Notes under the pieces: model-generated | Database searches by the model: none | What the model was told of the DNA's origin: nothing | What the model saw: only the letters and a program-made list of their open reading frames with translations | Translations under genes and position numbers: made by a program | Part shown: in pieces, positions 33,670 to 42,340 of the stretch | How positions within the stretch are numbered: the stretch's first letter is position 1 | Layout: the number at the start of each line of letters is the position of its first letter | Source of the DNA: Halomonas sp. MCCC 1A13316 | Lineage (GTDB): Bacteria; Pseudomonadota; Gammaproteobacteria; Pseudomonadales; Halomonadaceae | Length of the DNA: 64,000 nt | Direction of reading: 5' to 3' | Assembly (NCBI RefSeq): GCF_014931605.1 | Contig: NZ_CP053382.1 | Location: 4,340,001 to 4,404,000, forward strand

Positions 33670-35721
33670 TTAACCCAGTAACGAACGCAGCCCAGCAATG
33701 GCGTCCTGCCCCCGCGCCTGTTTCTTGTCCGGATCCTCCTTGTCGGCACGGCCCACCCACTCCAGATCGTCCGGCGGCAGTTCGTCGAGGAAGCGGCTCG
33801 GCGTGCAGTCCATCAACTCGCCGAAGGCCTTGCGCTGGCGCGCCAGGGTCAGGGTCAGGGTCTGGCGCGCGCGGGTGATGCCGACATACGCCAGACGGCG
33901 CTCCTCCTCCACCGTGCCGGCCTCTATGGCGTTGCGGTGGGGCAGGAGCTCCTCCTCGAGGCCCATCAGGTAGACGTGGGGAAACTCCAACCCCTTGGAG
34001 GCGTGCATGGTCAGTAATTGAACCTTGTCGGTGTCGTCCTCCTCGGCCTGCTGTTCGAGGATGTCGCGTAGCACCAGCCGCGAGATGGCCGCCTCCACGT
34101 CGTCGGTTTCGGCGCTGTCTTCCGCTTCGATCTCCTCGGGGTCGCGTTTCATCGACTTCTCGAGCTGGTCGATCAGCGTCCACACGTTGGCCATGCGCCG
34201 CTCGGCGATGGTGGGCGCGCTGGCATTCTGGTAAAGCCACGCCTCGTAGTCCATCTCGTGCAGCATGCCGCGTATCGCGGCCAGCGAATCACCTTCGTCC
34301 ATGCGCCGGCGCACGCCGTCGATGAAGTGGGTGAAGCGCCCTAGCCGCTCCACCGCCCGCGCCGGCAGCTGCTGCTCCAGACCCAGCTCGTGGCAAGCGT
34401 CGAACAGCGAGGCGCCGCGTTCGGTGGCATAGTTGGCCAGCTTCTCCAGGGTCCCGGGGCCGATCTCCCGGCGCGGCACGTTGACGATGCGCAAAAAGGC
34501 GTTGTCGTCGGCCGGATTGATCAACAGCCGCAGGTAGGCCATGGCGTCCTTGATCTCGTTGCGCGAGAAGAACGATGTCCCACCGGAAAGCTTGTAGGGA
34601 ATCTGGTAGTGCTGCAGCTTGAGTTCCAGCAGGCGGGCCTGGAAGTTGCCGCGATAGAGCACCGCGAAGTCGCGCCACTCGGCGCGCTCCTTGATGCGCC
34701 GGGTGAGGATCTCGCTGGCCACCCGCTCGGCCTCGGCCTCCTCGTGGCGGTTGACCACCACGCGGATCGGTGCGCCCTGTCCCATCTCCGACCACAGGGT
34801 CTTGTCGTAGACGTGAGGGTTGTTGGCGATCAGGGTATTGGCGGCTCGCAGGATAGTGCCGGTGGAGCGGTAGTTCTGCTCCAGCTTGACCACGTTGAGG
34901 CGCGGGAAGTCCTCGCCCAGGGTCACCAGGTTCTCGGGCCGCGCCCCACGCCAGGCGTAGATCGACTGGTCATCGTCGCCCACCACGGTGAAGGTCTTGC
35001 GCTCCTCCATCAGCAGCTTGACCAGCAGGTACTGCGAAACGTTGGTGTCCTGGTACTCGTCCACCAGCATGTAGTGGATCTTGCGCCGCCAGCGCGCCAG
35101 CACTTCGGGATTGTCCTTGAGCAGCACCACCGGCAGCAGAATCAGGTCGTCGAAATCCACCGCGTTGTAGGCCTTGAGATGGCGCACGTAGGCCTCGTAG
35201 ACCCGCGCGGCGTACTGTTCGTCCTCATCCACGGCATGGGACAGCGCCTGGCCGGGCAGCACCAGATCGTTCTTCCACTCCGAGATCTGGTGCTGCACGG
35301 CGTTGATCTGCTCGGCGTCGACCTGGGCGTCCTTGTTCATCAGGTCGCGCAGCAGCGCCTTCGCGTCCTCGGGGTCGAACAGCGAGAAGCCAGGTTTGTA
35401 GCCCAGCGCCTTGAGCTCGCCGCGAATGATGTTGAGCCCCAGGGTATGAAAGGTCGAGACGGTCAGCCCGTGCCCCTCCTTGCCCTTGAGCATCTGGCCT
35501 ACCCGCTCCTTCATCTCGCGGGCGGCCTTGTTGGTGAAGGTCACCGCGGCGATACGCCTCGCGCTCATACCGCACACCTGCACCAGATAGGCAATCTTGG
35601 TCGTGATCACGCTGGTCTTGCCCGAGCCGGCGCCGGCCAGCACCAGGCAGGGGCCGTCGATGTAGCGCACGGCTTCCTGCTGGCGCGGATTGAGCTTGGC
35701 GAGGCGTTGCTGAATGCTCAT
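33670..35721 (-). CDS. rep: ATP-dependent DNA helicase Rep (UvrD/Rep superfamily 1)
   Basis: 683-residue 3'-5' helicase that clears proteins ahead of replication forks. SF1 motifs: GAGSGKTSVITTKIAYL (Walker A near 31), DEYQDTN (motif II near 221), GDDDQSIYAWRGA (motif III), QNYRSTGTI (motif IV), TMHASKGLEFPHVYL (motif V) and RRLAYVGITRARQ (motif VI). Start MSIQQRLAKLNPRQQEAV matches Rep rather than UvrD, and length fits. It lies 4 bp after trmL on the same strand, so the two may be co-transcribed. Confidence 0.93.
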   Translation of the reverse strand: MSIQQRLAKLNPRQQEAVRYIDGPCLVLAGAGSGKTSVITTKIAYLVQVCGMSARRIAAVTFTNKAAREMKERVGQMLKGKEGHGLTVSTFHTLGLNIIRGELKALGYKPGFSLFDPEDAKALLRDLMNKDAQVDAEQINAVQHQISEWKNDLVLPGQALSHAVDEDEQYAARVYEAYVRHLKAYNAVDFDDLILLPVVLLKDNPEVLARWRRKIHYMLVDEYQDTNVSQYLLVKLLMEERKTFTVVGDDDQSIYAWRGARPENLVTLGEDFPRLNVVKLEQNYRSTGTILRAANTLIANNPHVYDKTLWSEMGQGAPIRVVVNRHEEAEAERVASEILTRRIKERAEWRDFAVLYRGNFQARLLELKLQHYQIPYKLSGGTSFFSRNEIKDAMAYLRLLINPADDNAFLRIVNVPRREIGPGTLEKLANYATERGASLFDACHELGLEQQLPARAVERLGRFTHFIDGVRRRMDEGDSLAAIRGMLHEMDYEAWLYQNASAPTIAERRMANVWTLIDQLEKSMKRDPEEIEAEDSAETDDVEAAISRLVLRDILEQQAEEDDTDKVQLLTMHASKGLEFPHVYLMGLEEELLPHRNAIEAGTVEEERRLAYVGITRARQTLTLTLARQRKAFGELMDCTPSRFLDELPPDDLEWVGRADKEDPDKKQARGQDAIAGLRSLLG

Positions 35722-35725
35722 GGGT

Positions 35726-36199
35726 TCACTCGGGCTGCGCCGCGCCGGCGAAGCCTAGCTGGCGCCAGGCCTCGAACACCACAATGGCGCAGGCGTTGGA
35801 GAGATTGAGGCTGCGGCTGCCCGGCAGCATGGGGATGCGCAGGCGCTGCTCCGGCGGCAGAGCATCCAGCATGGGCTGAGGCAGGCCGCGGGTCTCGGGG
35901 CCGAACAGCAGGGCATCGCCGGGGCGATAGCTCGGCTCATGGTAGCCCGTTCGGCCTCGGGTCGATATGGCGAATACCCGCGAGGGTGAGACAGCATCGA
36001 CAAAAGCCGGCCAGCCGCGATGCACGCTGACGGCAGCCCATTCGTGATAGTCGAGCCCCGCGCGGCGCAGGCGTTTGTCGTCGAGCACGAAGCCCAGCGG
36101 CTCGATCAGGTGCAGGCGAAAGCCGCTGTTGGCGCATAGACGAATCAGATTCCCGGTATTGGGCGGGATCTCGGGTTCGAAGAGTACGACATCGAGCAT
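35726..36199 (-). CDS. trmL: tRNA (cytidine/uridine-34-2'-O)-methyltransferase
   Basis: 157-residue SPOUT-class methyltransferase that 2'-O-methylates the wobble base of tRNA-Leu. Conserved features are [17 protein letters not shown] near 8-24, [11 protein letters not shown] near 97, and [22 protein letters not shown] forming the trefoil knot that binds S-adenosylmethionine. Length is typical of TrmL. Confidence 0.93.
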   Translation of the reverse strand: MLDVVLFEPEIPPNTGNLIRLCANSGFRLHLIEPLGFVLDDKRLRRAGLDYHEWAAVSVHRGWPAFVDAVSPSRVFAISTRGRTGYHEPSYRPGDALLFGPETRGLPQPMLDALPPEQRLRIPMLPGSRSLNLSNACAIVVFEAWRQLGFAGAAQPE

Positions 36200-36221
36200 G
36201 GCGGCCTGCCGGGTAGTGAGC

Positions 36222-36243
36222 GCGGGCTCCCGCAGGAGCCCGC
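36222..36243 (-). terminator. Terminator after the YfaZ-like gene
   Basis: Perfect 9-bp stem GCGGGCTCC with its complement around CGCA, 18 bp past the stop at 36262 and just upstream of trmL. No clear T-run. Confidence 0.6.
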
Positions 36244-36261
36244 CGCTACAGCGTGGGGCGA

Positions 36262-36828
36262 TCAGAAGCTCAGACGAACCCCGACCTGGGCGCCACGATC
36301 CAGCGTACGCCTGCCGTGGCGGTTGTCGAAGCCGGCCGCCGCCTGACGCAGGCCGACGTAGCCATCGACGTTGGGAGTGAAGGCGTAGCGCGCGCGTACG
36401 CCGACCTCGTAGCCGTCATCCAGATCACCGCTGGTCACCGCGCCGGGAGTGTAGAAACCGTAGCCCCCCAGCGAGACGGCGGGTGCCTGCGGCAGGTAGA
36501 CATAGCCGTAGCCGCCCAGGCCCACACCGCCGCCGTTGCCGTAGTCGGTATCGAACTGGGTCCAGCGCGCGCCGATGCCGACGTCGCGATCGTGGTTGCG
36601 CTGAACGCCCAGCAACTGGGCGTGGTAGATGGTGGCGTCCTCGCGATACTCGCTGTTGATGACACCGCCACCCAAGGCTACCCCCTGGGTGATCTCAGCG
36701 GCGGCTTCGAACTGCACGGCATCGGCGCCGAGATTGAGGTCCAGACTGCCGGCGGCGTGGGCGCCGCCGGCGGCAAGTACGATACCCGAGACCAGGGTGG
36801 CCCTGGCGAACTGTCGGAGCGTTTTCAT
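36262..36828 (-). CDS. YfaZ-like outer-membrane beta-barrel protein
   Basis: 188 residues with a signal peptide (cleavage near AHA at ~25). The rest consists of alternating amphipathic strands with Gly/Tyr-rich turns ([14 protein letters not shown]) and ends in Phe (VRLSF), as in outer-membrane barrels. It resembles the YfaZ family, whose role is not established. ATG 36828 follows AAGGAA and begins the signal peptide. It appears monocistronic. Confidence 0.75.
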   Translation of the reverse strand: MKTLRQFARATLVSGIVLAAGGAHAAGSLDLNLGADAVQFEAAAEITQGVALGGGVINSEYREDATIYHAQLLGVQRNHDRDVGIGARWTQFDTDYGNGGGVGLGGYGYVYLPQAPAVSLGGYGFYTPGAVTSGDLDDGYEVGVRARYAFTPNVDGYVGLRQAAAGFDNRHGRRTLDRGAQVGVRLSF

Positions 36829-36869
36829 GAATGATTCCTTGCTCACTGCTCGCATTACGTTACAGAACA

Positions 36870-37541
36870 TCAATCGGCAGCGACGCCATAGCGCTCGCGA
36901 TAGTCGCGAATGGCTGCCGCATGTCCTTGAAGTTCTTGGCTGGCCTGCTGCTCGAGATAGGCCAGCACCATGTCCAGCGTGACGATGCTGATCACCGGCA
37001 TGCCGTAGCGCGCCTCGACTTCCTGGATGGCGCTCCGGCTTTCCGTCTCACTGCCGGCCTGCCCGCGCTCCTGGCGATCCAGCGCGATCACCACGCCTGC
37101 CGCCTCGGCTCCGGCGGCGTCGATCAGCGCCATCACCTCGCGAATCGCAGTGCCTGCGGTAATCACGTCATCGATGATCAGGATGCGTCCGGTAAGTTCG
37201 GCACCGACGATGTTGCCGCCCTCGCCGTGCGCCTTCGCCTCCTTGCGATTGAAGGCGAAAGGCAGATCGCGTCCGTGATGTTCGGCCAACGCCACGGCGG
37301 TGGTCGCCGCCAGCGGAATACCCTTGTAAGCGGGGCCGAACAGTACGTCGAACGAGAGCCCGCTGGCTTCGATGGCGTTGGCGTAGAAGCGGCCGAGACG
37401 TGCCAGCGCGCAGCCACTTCGAAACAGGCCGGCATTGAAAAAGTAGGGGCTGACTCGACCCGACTTGAGGGTGAACTCACCGAACTTCAGCACACCCTGC
37501 TCGATGGCGAACTCGATGAACTCACGCTGATAGGCGTGCAT
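36870..37541 (-). CDS. pyrE: Orotate phosphoribosyltransferase
   Basis: 223 residues. Converts orotate and PRPP to OMP in pyrimidine synthesis. Characteristic segments are [18 protein letters not shown] near 24, [11 protein letters not shown] near 68, [13 protein letters not shown] near 96, and the PRPP loop [13 protein letters not shown] near 120. ATG 37541 (MHAYQREF) matches the usual N-terminus. A GTG at 37553 has a better GGGGGAG ribosome-binding site and could add four residues. It is divergent from crc, as in Pseudomonas. Confidence 0.94.
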   Translation of the reverse strand: MHAYQREFIEFAIEQGVLKFGEFTLKSGRVSPYFFNAGLFRSGCALARLGRFYANAIEASGLSFDVLFGPAYKGIPLAATTAVALAEHHGRDLPFAFNRKEAKAHGEGGNIVGAELTGRILIIDDVITAGTAIREVMALIDAAGAEAAGVVIALDRQERGQAGSETESRSAIQEVEARYGMPVISIVTLDMVLAYLEQQASQELQGHAAAIRDYRERYGVAAD

Positions 37542-37625
37542 GCTGGCCGACACGGTGCTCCCCCTGCTATCCATAAGCCCGATGGCATGGTTTGCTGTGC
37601 CTACCACGAATATCCATGCGGGCCA

Positions 37626-37656
37626 TTTACCCAAACGTCGAAACGTCGGGTATCAT
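37626..37656 (+). promoter_or_regulatory. Possible promoter for crc
   Basis: TTTACC (37626-37631) and TATCAT (37651-37656) separated by 19 bp, 28 bp before ATG 37684. The -10 box is good; the spacing is long. Confidence 0.3.
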
Positions 37657-37683
37657 ACACGCGCGACGTCAAAGGGACCATGT

Positions 37684-38451
37684 ATGAAAATTGCCACCAT
37701 CAATGTCAACGGAATCCGCGAGGCCGTCGGGCGAGGCTTTCTCGACTGGTTGGCCGAACAGGACGCCGACGTCATCTGCGTACAGAATCTCAAGGCCAAG
37801 AGCTTCGAGCTGGATGACAGCATTCTCTACCCGGAAGGCTACGAAGGCTACTTTCTGGATGCCGAGGAAGACGGCTTCTCCGGCGTGGGTATTTATTGCC
37901 GCAAGATTCCCAAGGCGATCATGTACGGCCTCGGCTTTCCGCAGTGCGATCACGAGGCGCGCTTCCTGCAGGCCGACTACGACCGCTTCAGCATCGCCAG
38001 CTTCCTGATGCCCGACGGCAGCGACTACGCCGCCAAGCAAGCCTTCATGGGCCAGTACCAGGAATACCTGAACAAGATGGCGCGCAAGCGGCGCGAATAC
38101 ATCATCTGCGGTACCTGGCACATCGCGCACAAGACCGTCGACCTGGAGAACTGGGCCGACAACCAGGCCACACCGGGCTTCAAACCGGAAGAGCGCGCCT
38201 GGATGGACCAAGTGTTCGGCCCCACCGGCTTTATCGACACTTTCCGCGAGATCAACCGCGACGCCGGCGAGTACACCTGGTGGCCCAAGCTCGACCAGGA
38301 AGTACCGCGCTCGCGCCAGGAAGGCTGGCGTATCGACTACCAGATCGTCGGACCTAACTTGCGCCGCCACGTGGTCGACGCCTGGATCGACTACGATGCC
38401 ACCTTCAGCGAGTTCGCCCCGCTGTTCGTCGAGTACGATCTGGCGCTCTGA
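37684..38451 (+). CDS. crc: Catabolite repression control protein Crc (degenerate ExoIII/EEP fold)
   Basis: 255 residues of the endonuclease-exonuclease-phosphatase fold. It is closest by eye to Pseudomonas Crc (MKIATINVNGIREAVGRG, CDHEARFLQADYDRFSIASF, KRREYIICG, WWP, DYQI). Nuclease residues look lost: ExoIII has Glu after ICLQ but here it is Asn (VQNLKAK), and the GDFN metal/catalytic motif is GTWH. It is therefore more likely an Hfq-partner repressor of translation than an exonuclease, and would link this catabolic genome to carbon-source hierarchy. It is divergent from pyrE, the same setting as in Pseudomonas. Confidence 0.82.
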   Translation: MKIATINVNGIREAVGRGFLDWLAEQDADVICVQNLKAKSFELDDSILYPEGYEGYFLDAEEDGFSGVGIYCRKIPKAIMYGLGFPQCDHEARFLQADYDRFSIASFLMPDGSDYAAKQAFMGQYQEYLNKMARKRREYIICGTWHIAHKTVDLENWADNQATPGFKPEERAWMDQVFGPTGFIDTFREINRDAGEYTWWPKLDQEVPRSRQEGWRIDYQIVGPNLRRHVVDAWIDYDATFSEFAPLFVEYDLAL

Positions 38452-38485
38452 CGCTCTCCCTTACGTCGCGGCCCGACTCGGGGCT

Positions 38486-38517
38486 GCAGCGCGCCGGCAT
38501 TCGTGCCGGCGTGCTGC
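38486..38517. terminator. Terminator between crc and rph
   Basis: Stem GCAGC-g-CGCCGGCA / TGCCGGCG-t-GCTGC with a TTCG tetraloop, lying between converging genes and followed by GTTTG. Strong hairpin with one internal mismatch. Confidence 0.8.
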
Positions 38518-38536
38518 GTTTGAACCTCAAGCGTTC

Positions 38537-39274
38537 TTAGCGACGAATGCCCAGCGCCTCGCGCTGGTGGTCGAAGAGCTCGGCCCCGGCATTTTCGGCC
38601 AGCTCCAGCATGGCGTTGAGCTGCTGGCGCGAGAAGACCCCCGCCTCGGCGGTACCCTGCACCTCGATCAGCCCGCCAGCTTCGGCCATCACCACGTTCA
38701 TGTCGGTCTCGGCGCCGCTGTCTTCGGGGTAGTCGAGGTCGACCACCGCCATGCCCTTGTAGAGCCCCACCGAGACCGAGCTGACCAGCTGCACGAAGGG
38801 GTCGCCCTTGATCATCTTCTTGCGCTGCAGGTAACGGATGGCATCCACCAATGCTACGCAGCCGCCGGTGATCGAAGCCGTGCGGGTACCGCCGTCAGCC
38901 TGGATCACGTCGCAGTCCACGGTGACGGTGAATTCACCCAGCTTCTTCAGGTTCACCGCGGCACGCAGCGAACGGCCGATCAGGCGTTGAATCTCCAGCG
39001 TGCGCCCGCCTTGCTTGCCCCGGGCTGCCTCGCGGCCGCCACGGGTATGCGTGGCGCGCGGCAGCATGCCGTACTCGGCGGTGACCCAGCCCTGGCCCTT
39101 ACCACGTAGCCAGCGCGGCACGCCGGCCTCGACGCTGGCGTTGCACAGCACTTTGGTATCGCCGAACTCCACCAGCACCGAGCCTTCGGCATGGCGGGTG
39201 TAATCGCGGGTCAGGCGAATCTCGCGGGACTGATCGGGGCGACGCCCGCTCGGGCGTGTGAGTTCGGAAGCCAT
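38537..39274 (-). CDS. rph: Ribonuclease PH
   Basis: 245-residue phosphorolytic 3'-5' exoribonuclease that trims tRNA precursors. Hallmarks: RPSGRRPDQ at the N-terminus, [37 protein letters not shown] near 84, [18 protein letters not shown] near 110, and [16 protein letters not shown] near 135. Length is normal. Confidence 0.95.
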   Translation of the reverse strand: MASELTRPSGRRPDQSREIRLTRDYTRHAEGSVLVEFGDTKVLCNASVEAGVPRWLRGKGQGWVTAEYGMLPRATHTRGGREAARGKQGGRTLEIQRLIGRSLRAAVNLKKLGEFTVTVDCDVIQADGGTRTASITGGCVALVDAIRYLQRKKMIKGDPFVQLVSSVSVGLYKGMAVVDLDYPEDSGAETDMNVVMAEAGGLIEVQGTAEAGVFSRQQLNAMLELAENAGAELFDHQREALGIRR

Positions 39275-39438
39275 GGTACCTCTCGAAAGATGGAAGAACG
39301 GTCGGGCGGCCTCGCCGCATCAGCGAGGCATCGAATGGCTGGCCATTCTACACGGTCGGGCCGGGAGATCGGTTACACTCCTTGCCGAGATGTCGCCGGG
39401 CCGGTTCCGGCAGCGGCGCAACCGAACGAGGAGTCGCC

Positions 39439-40317
39439 ATGGTTGACCATAACAAAGTTCACAGCATGACAGCCTTTGCCCGCCAGAGCCGCGAAGGCGA
39501 TTGGGGTAGTCTGCAACTGGAGCTGCGTTCGGTGAACCAGCGCTACCTTGAGCCCTTCTTCCGGCTACCCGAAGCCCTGCGCGACCTCGAACCGGCCTTT
39601 CGCGAGGCGCTGCGTACGCGCCTGTCGCGGGGCAAAGTCGAGTGCCACCTGCGCTTCGAACCTACCGACATCAGCGAGACCCTGGCCGTCAACCACCGCC
39701 GGCTTATTGCTCTGGCCGAGGCCCTGGGCGAGATACGCGAGGCGCTACCCCAGGTCGCCATGCCTGATGCACTGTCGCTGCTCGACCACCCCGGCGTGCT
39801 CGACGCCCAAGGAGTCGACCTGGACGCGGTGAAGGCGGAAGCCACGGCGCTGTTCGAAGCCGCGCTTGATGAACTGATCGAGGCTCGCGCCCGCGAGGGC
39901 GACAAGCTTGCGGCGCTGATCCGTGATCGCCTGGCCGGCGTGCGCGAGCAGGTCGTCGAGGTGCGCCGCCTAATGCCGGAGATCCTCGAGCGCCAGCGAG
40001 CCCTGCTGCTGGAGCGACTCGAGGCGGTCAAGACGGAGCTCGACCCCCAGCGGCTCGAGGCCGAACTGGTGCTGCTCGCCCAGAAGGCCGACGTCGACGA
40101 GGAGCTCGACCGCCTCGAGACCCACGTCGGCGAGGTGGCACGCCAGCTCGACCAGAAGGGCCCCAAGGGGCGCCGCCTCGACTTCCTGATGCAGGAACTC
40201 AATCGCGAAGCCAACACCCTCTCCTCCAAGTCGGCGGTGGCCAGCACCACGCGCTGCGCAGTGGAACTCAAGGTGCTGATCGAGCAGATGCGCGAGCAGA
40301 TCCAGAATATCGAGTAA
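39439..40317 (+). CDS. yicC: YicC/YloC-family endoribonuclease
   Basis: 292 residues. The N-terminal YicC domain (SMTAFARQSREGDWGSLQLELRSVNQRYL) and C-terminal DUF1732-type end (KGRRLDFLMQELNREANTLSSKS) are both intact, with charged coiled-coil helices between. YicC acts in RNA turnover. ATG 39439 follows GAGGAG; other family members start a few residues later. The integrase and island begin right after its stop, while in many relatives gmk follows. Confidence 0.92.
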   Translation: MVDHNKVHSMTAFARQSREGDWGSLQLELRSVNQRYLEPFFRLPEALRDLEPAFREALRTRLSRGKVECHLRFEPTDISETLAVNHRRLIALAEALGEIREALPQVAMPDALSLLDHPGVLDAQGVDLDAVKAEATALFEAALDELIEARAREGDKLAALIRDRLAGVREQVVEVRRLMPEILERQRALLLERLEAVKTELDPQRLEAELVLLAQKADVDEELDRLETHVGEVARQLDQKGPKGRRLDFLMQELNREANTLSSKSAVASTTRCAVELKVLIEQMREQIQNIE

Positions 40318-40666
40318 ATTCCACGCTCATCCGCCACAATCCACAAATCATTAATTTTTAAGTAAAAATTTCCACGCATCGTCTACGCTTGTCTACGAAG
40401 ATCTATCTTAAGCCCACGCCAAATGGGGAGTACAATGGGGAGTATCCCTGCGTACTCCCCACAAAAAGGCAAAATTTCTCCATGGGTACTCCCCACTTCA
40501 AACGCTCACTACCGGACACGGCCATCCTTTCCAGCGACAGCCCTCTCCTGCATGCCAGGCACGAAGTGTTGGCTAAACATGAAGTTAATGAGCGACGCCC
40601 GGCCTTGGCCGCCAAGAATCCAAACATTTGTTTCAAATTTTTGATGGCACTTGCCAGGAGGGGGTG
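40318..40666. other. Left attachment region of the island
   Basis: 349 bp without a gene, from the yicC stop to the integrase. It begins with an AT-rich stretch (40330-40375), then a tandem GTCTACG pair (40381 and 40391), then four arm-type repeats (40424-40495). The left att core should lie here, close after yicC. AGGAGGGGG just before ATG 40667 is the integrase ribosome-binding site. Confidence 0.6.
40424..40495. repeat. Four integrase arm-type repeats (TGGGGAGTAC family)
   Basis: TGGGGAGTAC at 40424-40433 and TGGGGAGTA at 40436-40444 in direct orientation; GTACTCCCCA at 40452-40461 and 40486-40495 inverted. Such GGGAGTA repeats just upstream of P4-type integrase genes are typical arm sites for integrase binding and may also self-regulate int. 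Confidence 0.75.
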
Positions 40667-41908
40667 ATGGGGAATTTTACAGCCAAGAAGGTCCAGTCCC
40701 TTATCAAGGACGGTGCTCCTGGCCGCTACAGCGATGGAAGCGGCCTGTACCTGATGATCCCCAAAAAGGGCGCTCCCTACTGGATGCATCGGTACACGCT
40801 CGCTGGAAAGCGCCGTGAGCTGACGCTGGACAAGTGCGCGAACCTATCCTTGGCTGAGGCCCGTGAGCAAGCTGTCGAAGCTCAGAGAGCCATACGTAGC
40901 GGCATCGACCCCGTCGAGGAGCGCAAGCGGGAAGAGCAGATTACCATCCACACCGTCAGAGAGCTGTTTGACGACTGGTACCATGATCTGGAGAAACGTC
41001 TGAAGCACCCACGCATCCCGAAGCGCATCTTCGAGAAGGAGGTCGCCCCATCCATAGGCCACCAGGCCTTGGACAAGGTCACCCCCATGGACGTGCGAGA
41101 CATTATCCGCAAGGTTGCCAGCAGCGGGCGCCAGGCCGTCGCCAACGACACCTTGTTGTACTTGAAGCAGTTGTTCAATCACGCCATCAAGCTGGGACTG
41201 CTCACCTACAACCCGGCGGCTGCCTTCAGCGTCAACGACGCTGGCGGCATCGAGAAAAGCCGTGACCGCGCCCTCACCGTCGAGGAGATACACCATGTCT
41301 TTCAAATCTTCAGGGACAACCGGGAGAGCTTCACCCGCGACAACTACCTCGCGTGCGCCCTGCTGCTCGTCCTGGGGGTACGCAAGACCGAGCTGACCGA
41401 GGCCCAGTGGTCAGAATTTGACCTGCAGGGCAAGCGGTGGAACCTATCGGGAGAACGCAGCAAGACTGGCACCGGTATCGTGATCCCGCTGCCGGCTCAA
41501 GCCATCGCCTGGCTGGAAGAGCTCAAGATCCGCGCCTGTGGCTCGCCTTACGTCTTCCCCAGCCGCCGCAGCAGCAAGCGGCCACACATGGGCAAGGACA
41601 CCTTGAATCGCGCCATTGCCAAGCTGTTTGGCAAGGAGCCCGGCAAGAAGCCGCAGCCGGAGAACAGGATGGGCGACATCGCCGAGTTCACGGTGCATGA
41701 CCTACGCCGCACCTGCCGTAGCCTGCTGGCCGCCGCTGGCGTCCCGGGTCATGTCGCCGAGCGCTGCCTGAACCATAAGCTCAAGGGTATTGAGGGCATC
41801 TACGACCGTCACGACTACTTTGATGAGCGGAAGGAAGCCCTGGGTAAGGTGGCGAAGCTGGTGGAGCCGGCCATCCATGAAGCACAGGAGGCGAGTTTGT
41901 GGAGCTGA
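40667..41908 (+). CDS. int: P4-type tyrosine recombinase (site-specific integrase)
   Basis: 413 residues. N-terminal DUF4102 domain (AKKVQSLIKDGAPGRYSDGSGLYLMI), a SAM-like core-binding domain, and a C-terminal catalytic domain with the full active set: Arg239 (GVRKTE), His344-x-x-Arg347 (HDLRRT), His370 and Tyr379 (GIYDRHDY). It should integrate and excise the island next to yicC. ATG 40667 follows AGGAGGGGG; the longer opening to 40628 has no such site. The gene looks intact. Confidence 0.93.
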   Translation: MGNFTAKKVQSLIKDGAPGRYSDGSGLYLMIPKKGAPYWMHRYTLAGKRRELTLDKCANLSLAEAREQAVEAQRAIRSGIDPVEERKREEQITIHTVRELFDDWYHDLEKRLKHPRIPKRIFEKEVAPSIGHQALDKVTPMDVRDIIRKVASSGRQAVANDTLLYLKQLFNHAIKLGLLTYNPAAAFSVNDAGGIEKSRDRALTVEEIHHVFQIFRDNRESFTRDNYLACALLLVLGVRKTELTEAQWSEFDLQGKRWNLSGERSKTGTGIVIPLPAQAIAWLEELKIRACGSPYVFPSRRSSKRPHMGKDTLNRAIAKLFGKEPGKKPQPENRMGDIAEFTVHDLRRTCRSLLAAAGVPGHVAERCLNHKLKGIEGIYDRHDYFDERKEALGKVAKLVEPAIHEAQEASLWS

Positions 41909-41962
41909 ACACTCCCAATCGAATGCCGGTAGGCACCATGTCCTGTAGGACCTTATGGCGCC

Positions 41963-41968
41963 TATAAT
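41963..41968 (+). promoter_or_regulatory. Perfect -10 box (TATAAT) before a small membrane ORF
   Basis: TATAAT at 41963-41968, 29 bp upstream of GTG 41997. No good -35 hexamer lies 16-18 bp upstream, so an activator would be needed if it is used. Confidence 0.35.
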
Positions 41969-41996
41969 ACCGGGAACGATTCAGAGGCAACCAGCT

Positions 41997-42131
41997 GTGT
42001 TCCTGAAATTTCTTGTTATCTGTGAGCTTCTGAGAGTCATCATAGAAGGGGCACTGAAATACTTGCTCATTGCCGTCCTGCTGGCCCCAGTCTGGATCTG
42101 GACCTACCTGCTGTTCGTATTGCTCTTCTGA
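41997..42131 (+). CDS. Possible 44-residue membrane peptide
   Basis: GTG 41997 to TGA 42129-42131. The product starts with a mixed helix with a few charges (VFLKFLVICELLRVIIEG) and continues as a strongly hydrophobic helix with three Trp/Tyr (LLIAVLLAPVWIWTYLLFVL). AGAGG lies 9 nt upstream and a TATAAT box precedes it. The profile resembles small single-pass toxins or membrane modulators, but I recognise no family, and a chance ORF is possible. Confidence 0.35.
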   Translation: MFLKFLVICELLRVIIEGALKYLLIAVLLAPVWIWTYLLFVLLF

Positions 42132-42340
42132 GCCACCCCGCCCCCTTGGCTGTAGCAATACAGCGCCCAGATCAAACGAAATCTGTGGCACTTGTCCTGA
42201 ATAGAATTTTTTTCGCCCCGTCACTTCAGGAGCCATGAGGCACAGACAAAACGCATCTTGTGATTTTGATATTCACTCTTGTGGTTTTTTATTTTTTGAC
42301 AGAGACTTAGCGCATCTTGACGGAAAGACAGGACCTAGCC
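42132..42340. other. Intergenic region before the unknown two-gene operon
   Basis: 209 bp, AT-rich from 42245 to 42300. GCATCTTG occurs twice (near 42253 and 42312), each with nearby CAGA, and TTGACA is at 42296-42301, but I find no matching -10 box. It may hold the operon promoter. Confidence 0.3.

Noticed and set aside
34390..35808. 472-codon plus-strand frame opposite rep
   Set aside because: Antisense of the Rep helicase motifs.
37684..38451. Exonuclease III (xthA)
   Set aside because: Key metal and catalytic residues are replaced and the pyrE-linked position is that of crc.
41781..42236. 151-codon minus-strand frame past the integrase
   Set aside because: No motif or ribosome site, and it runs opposite the integrase 3' end.
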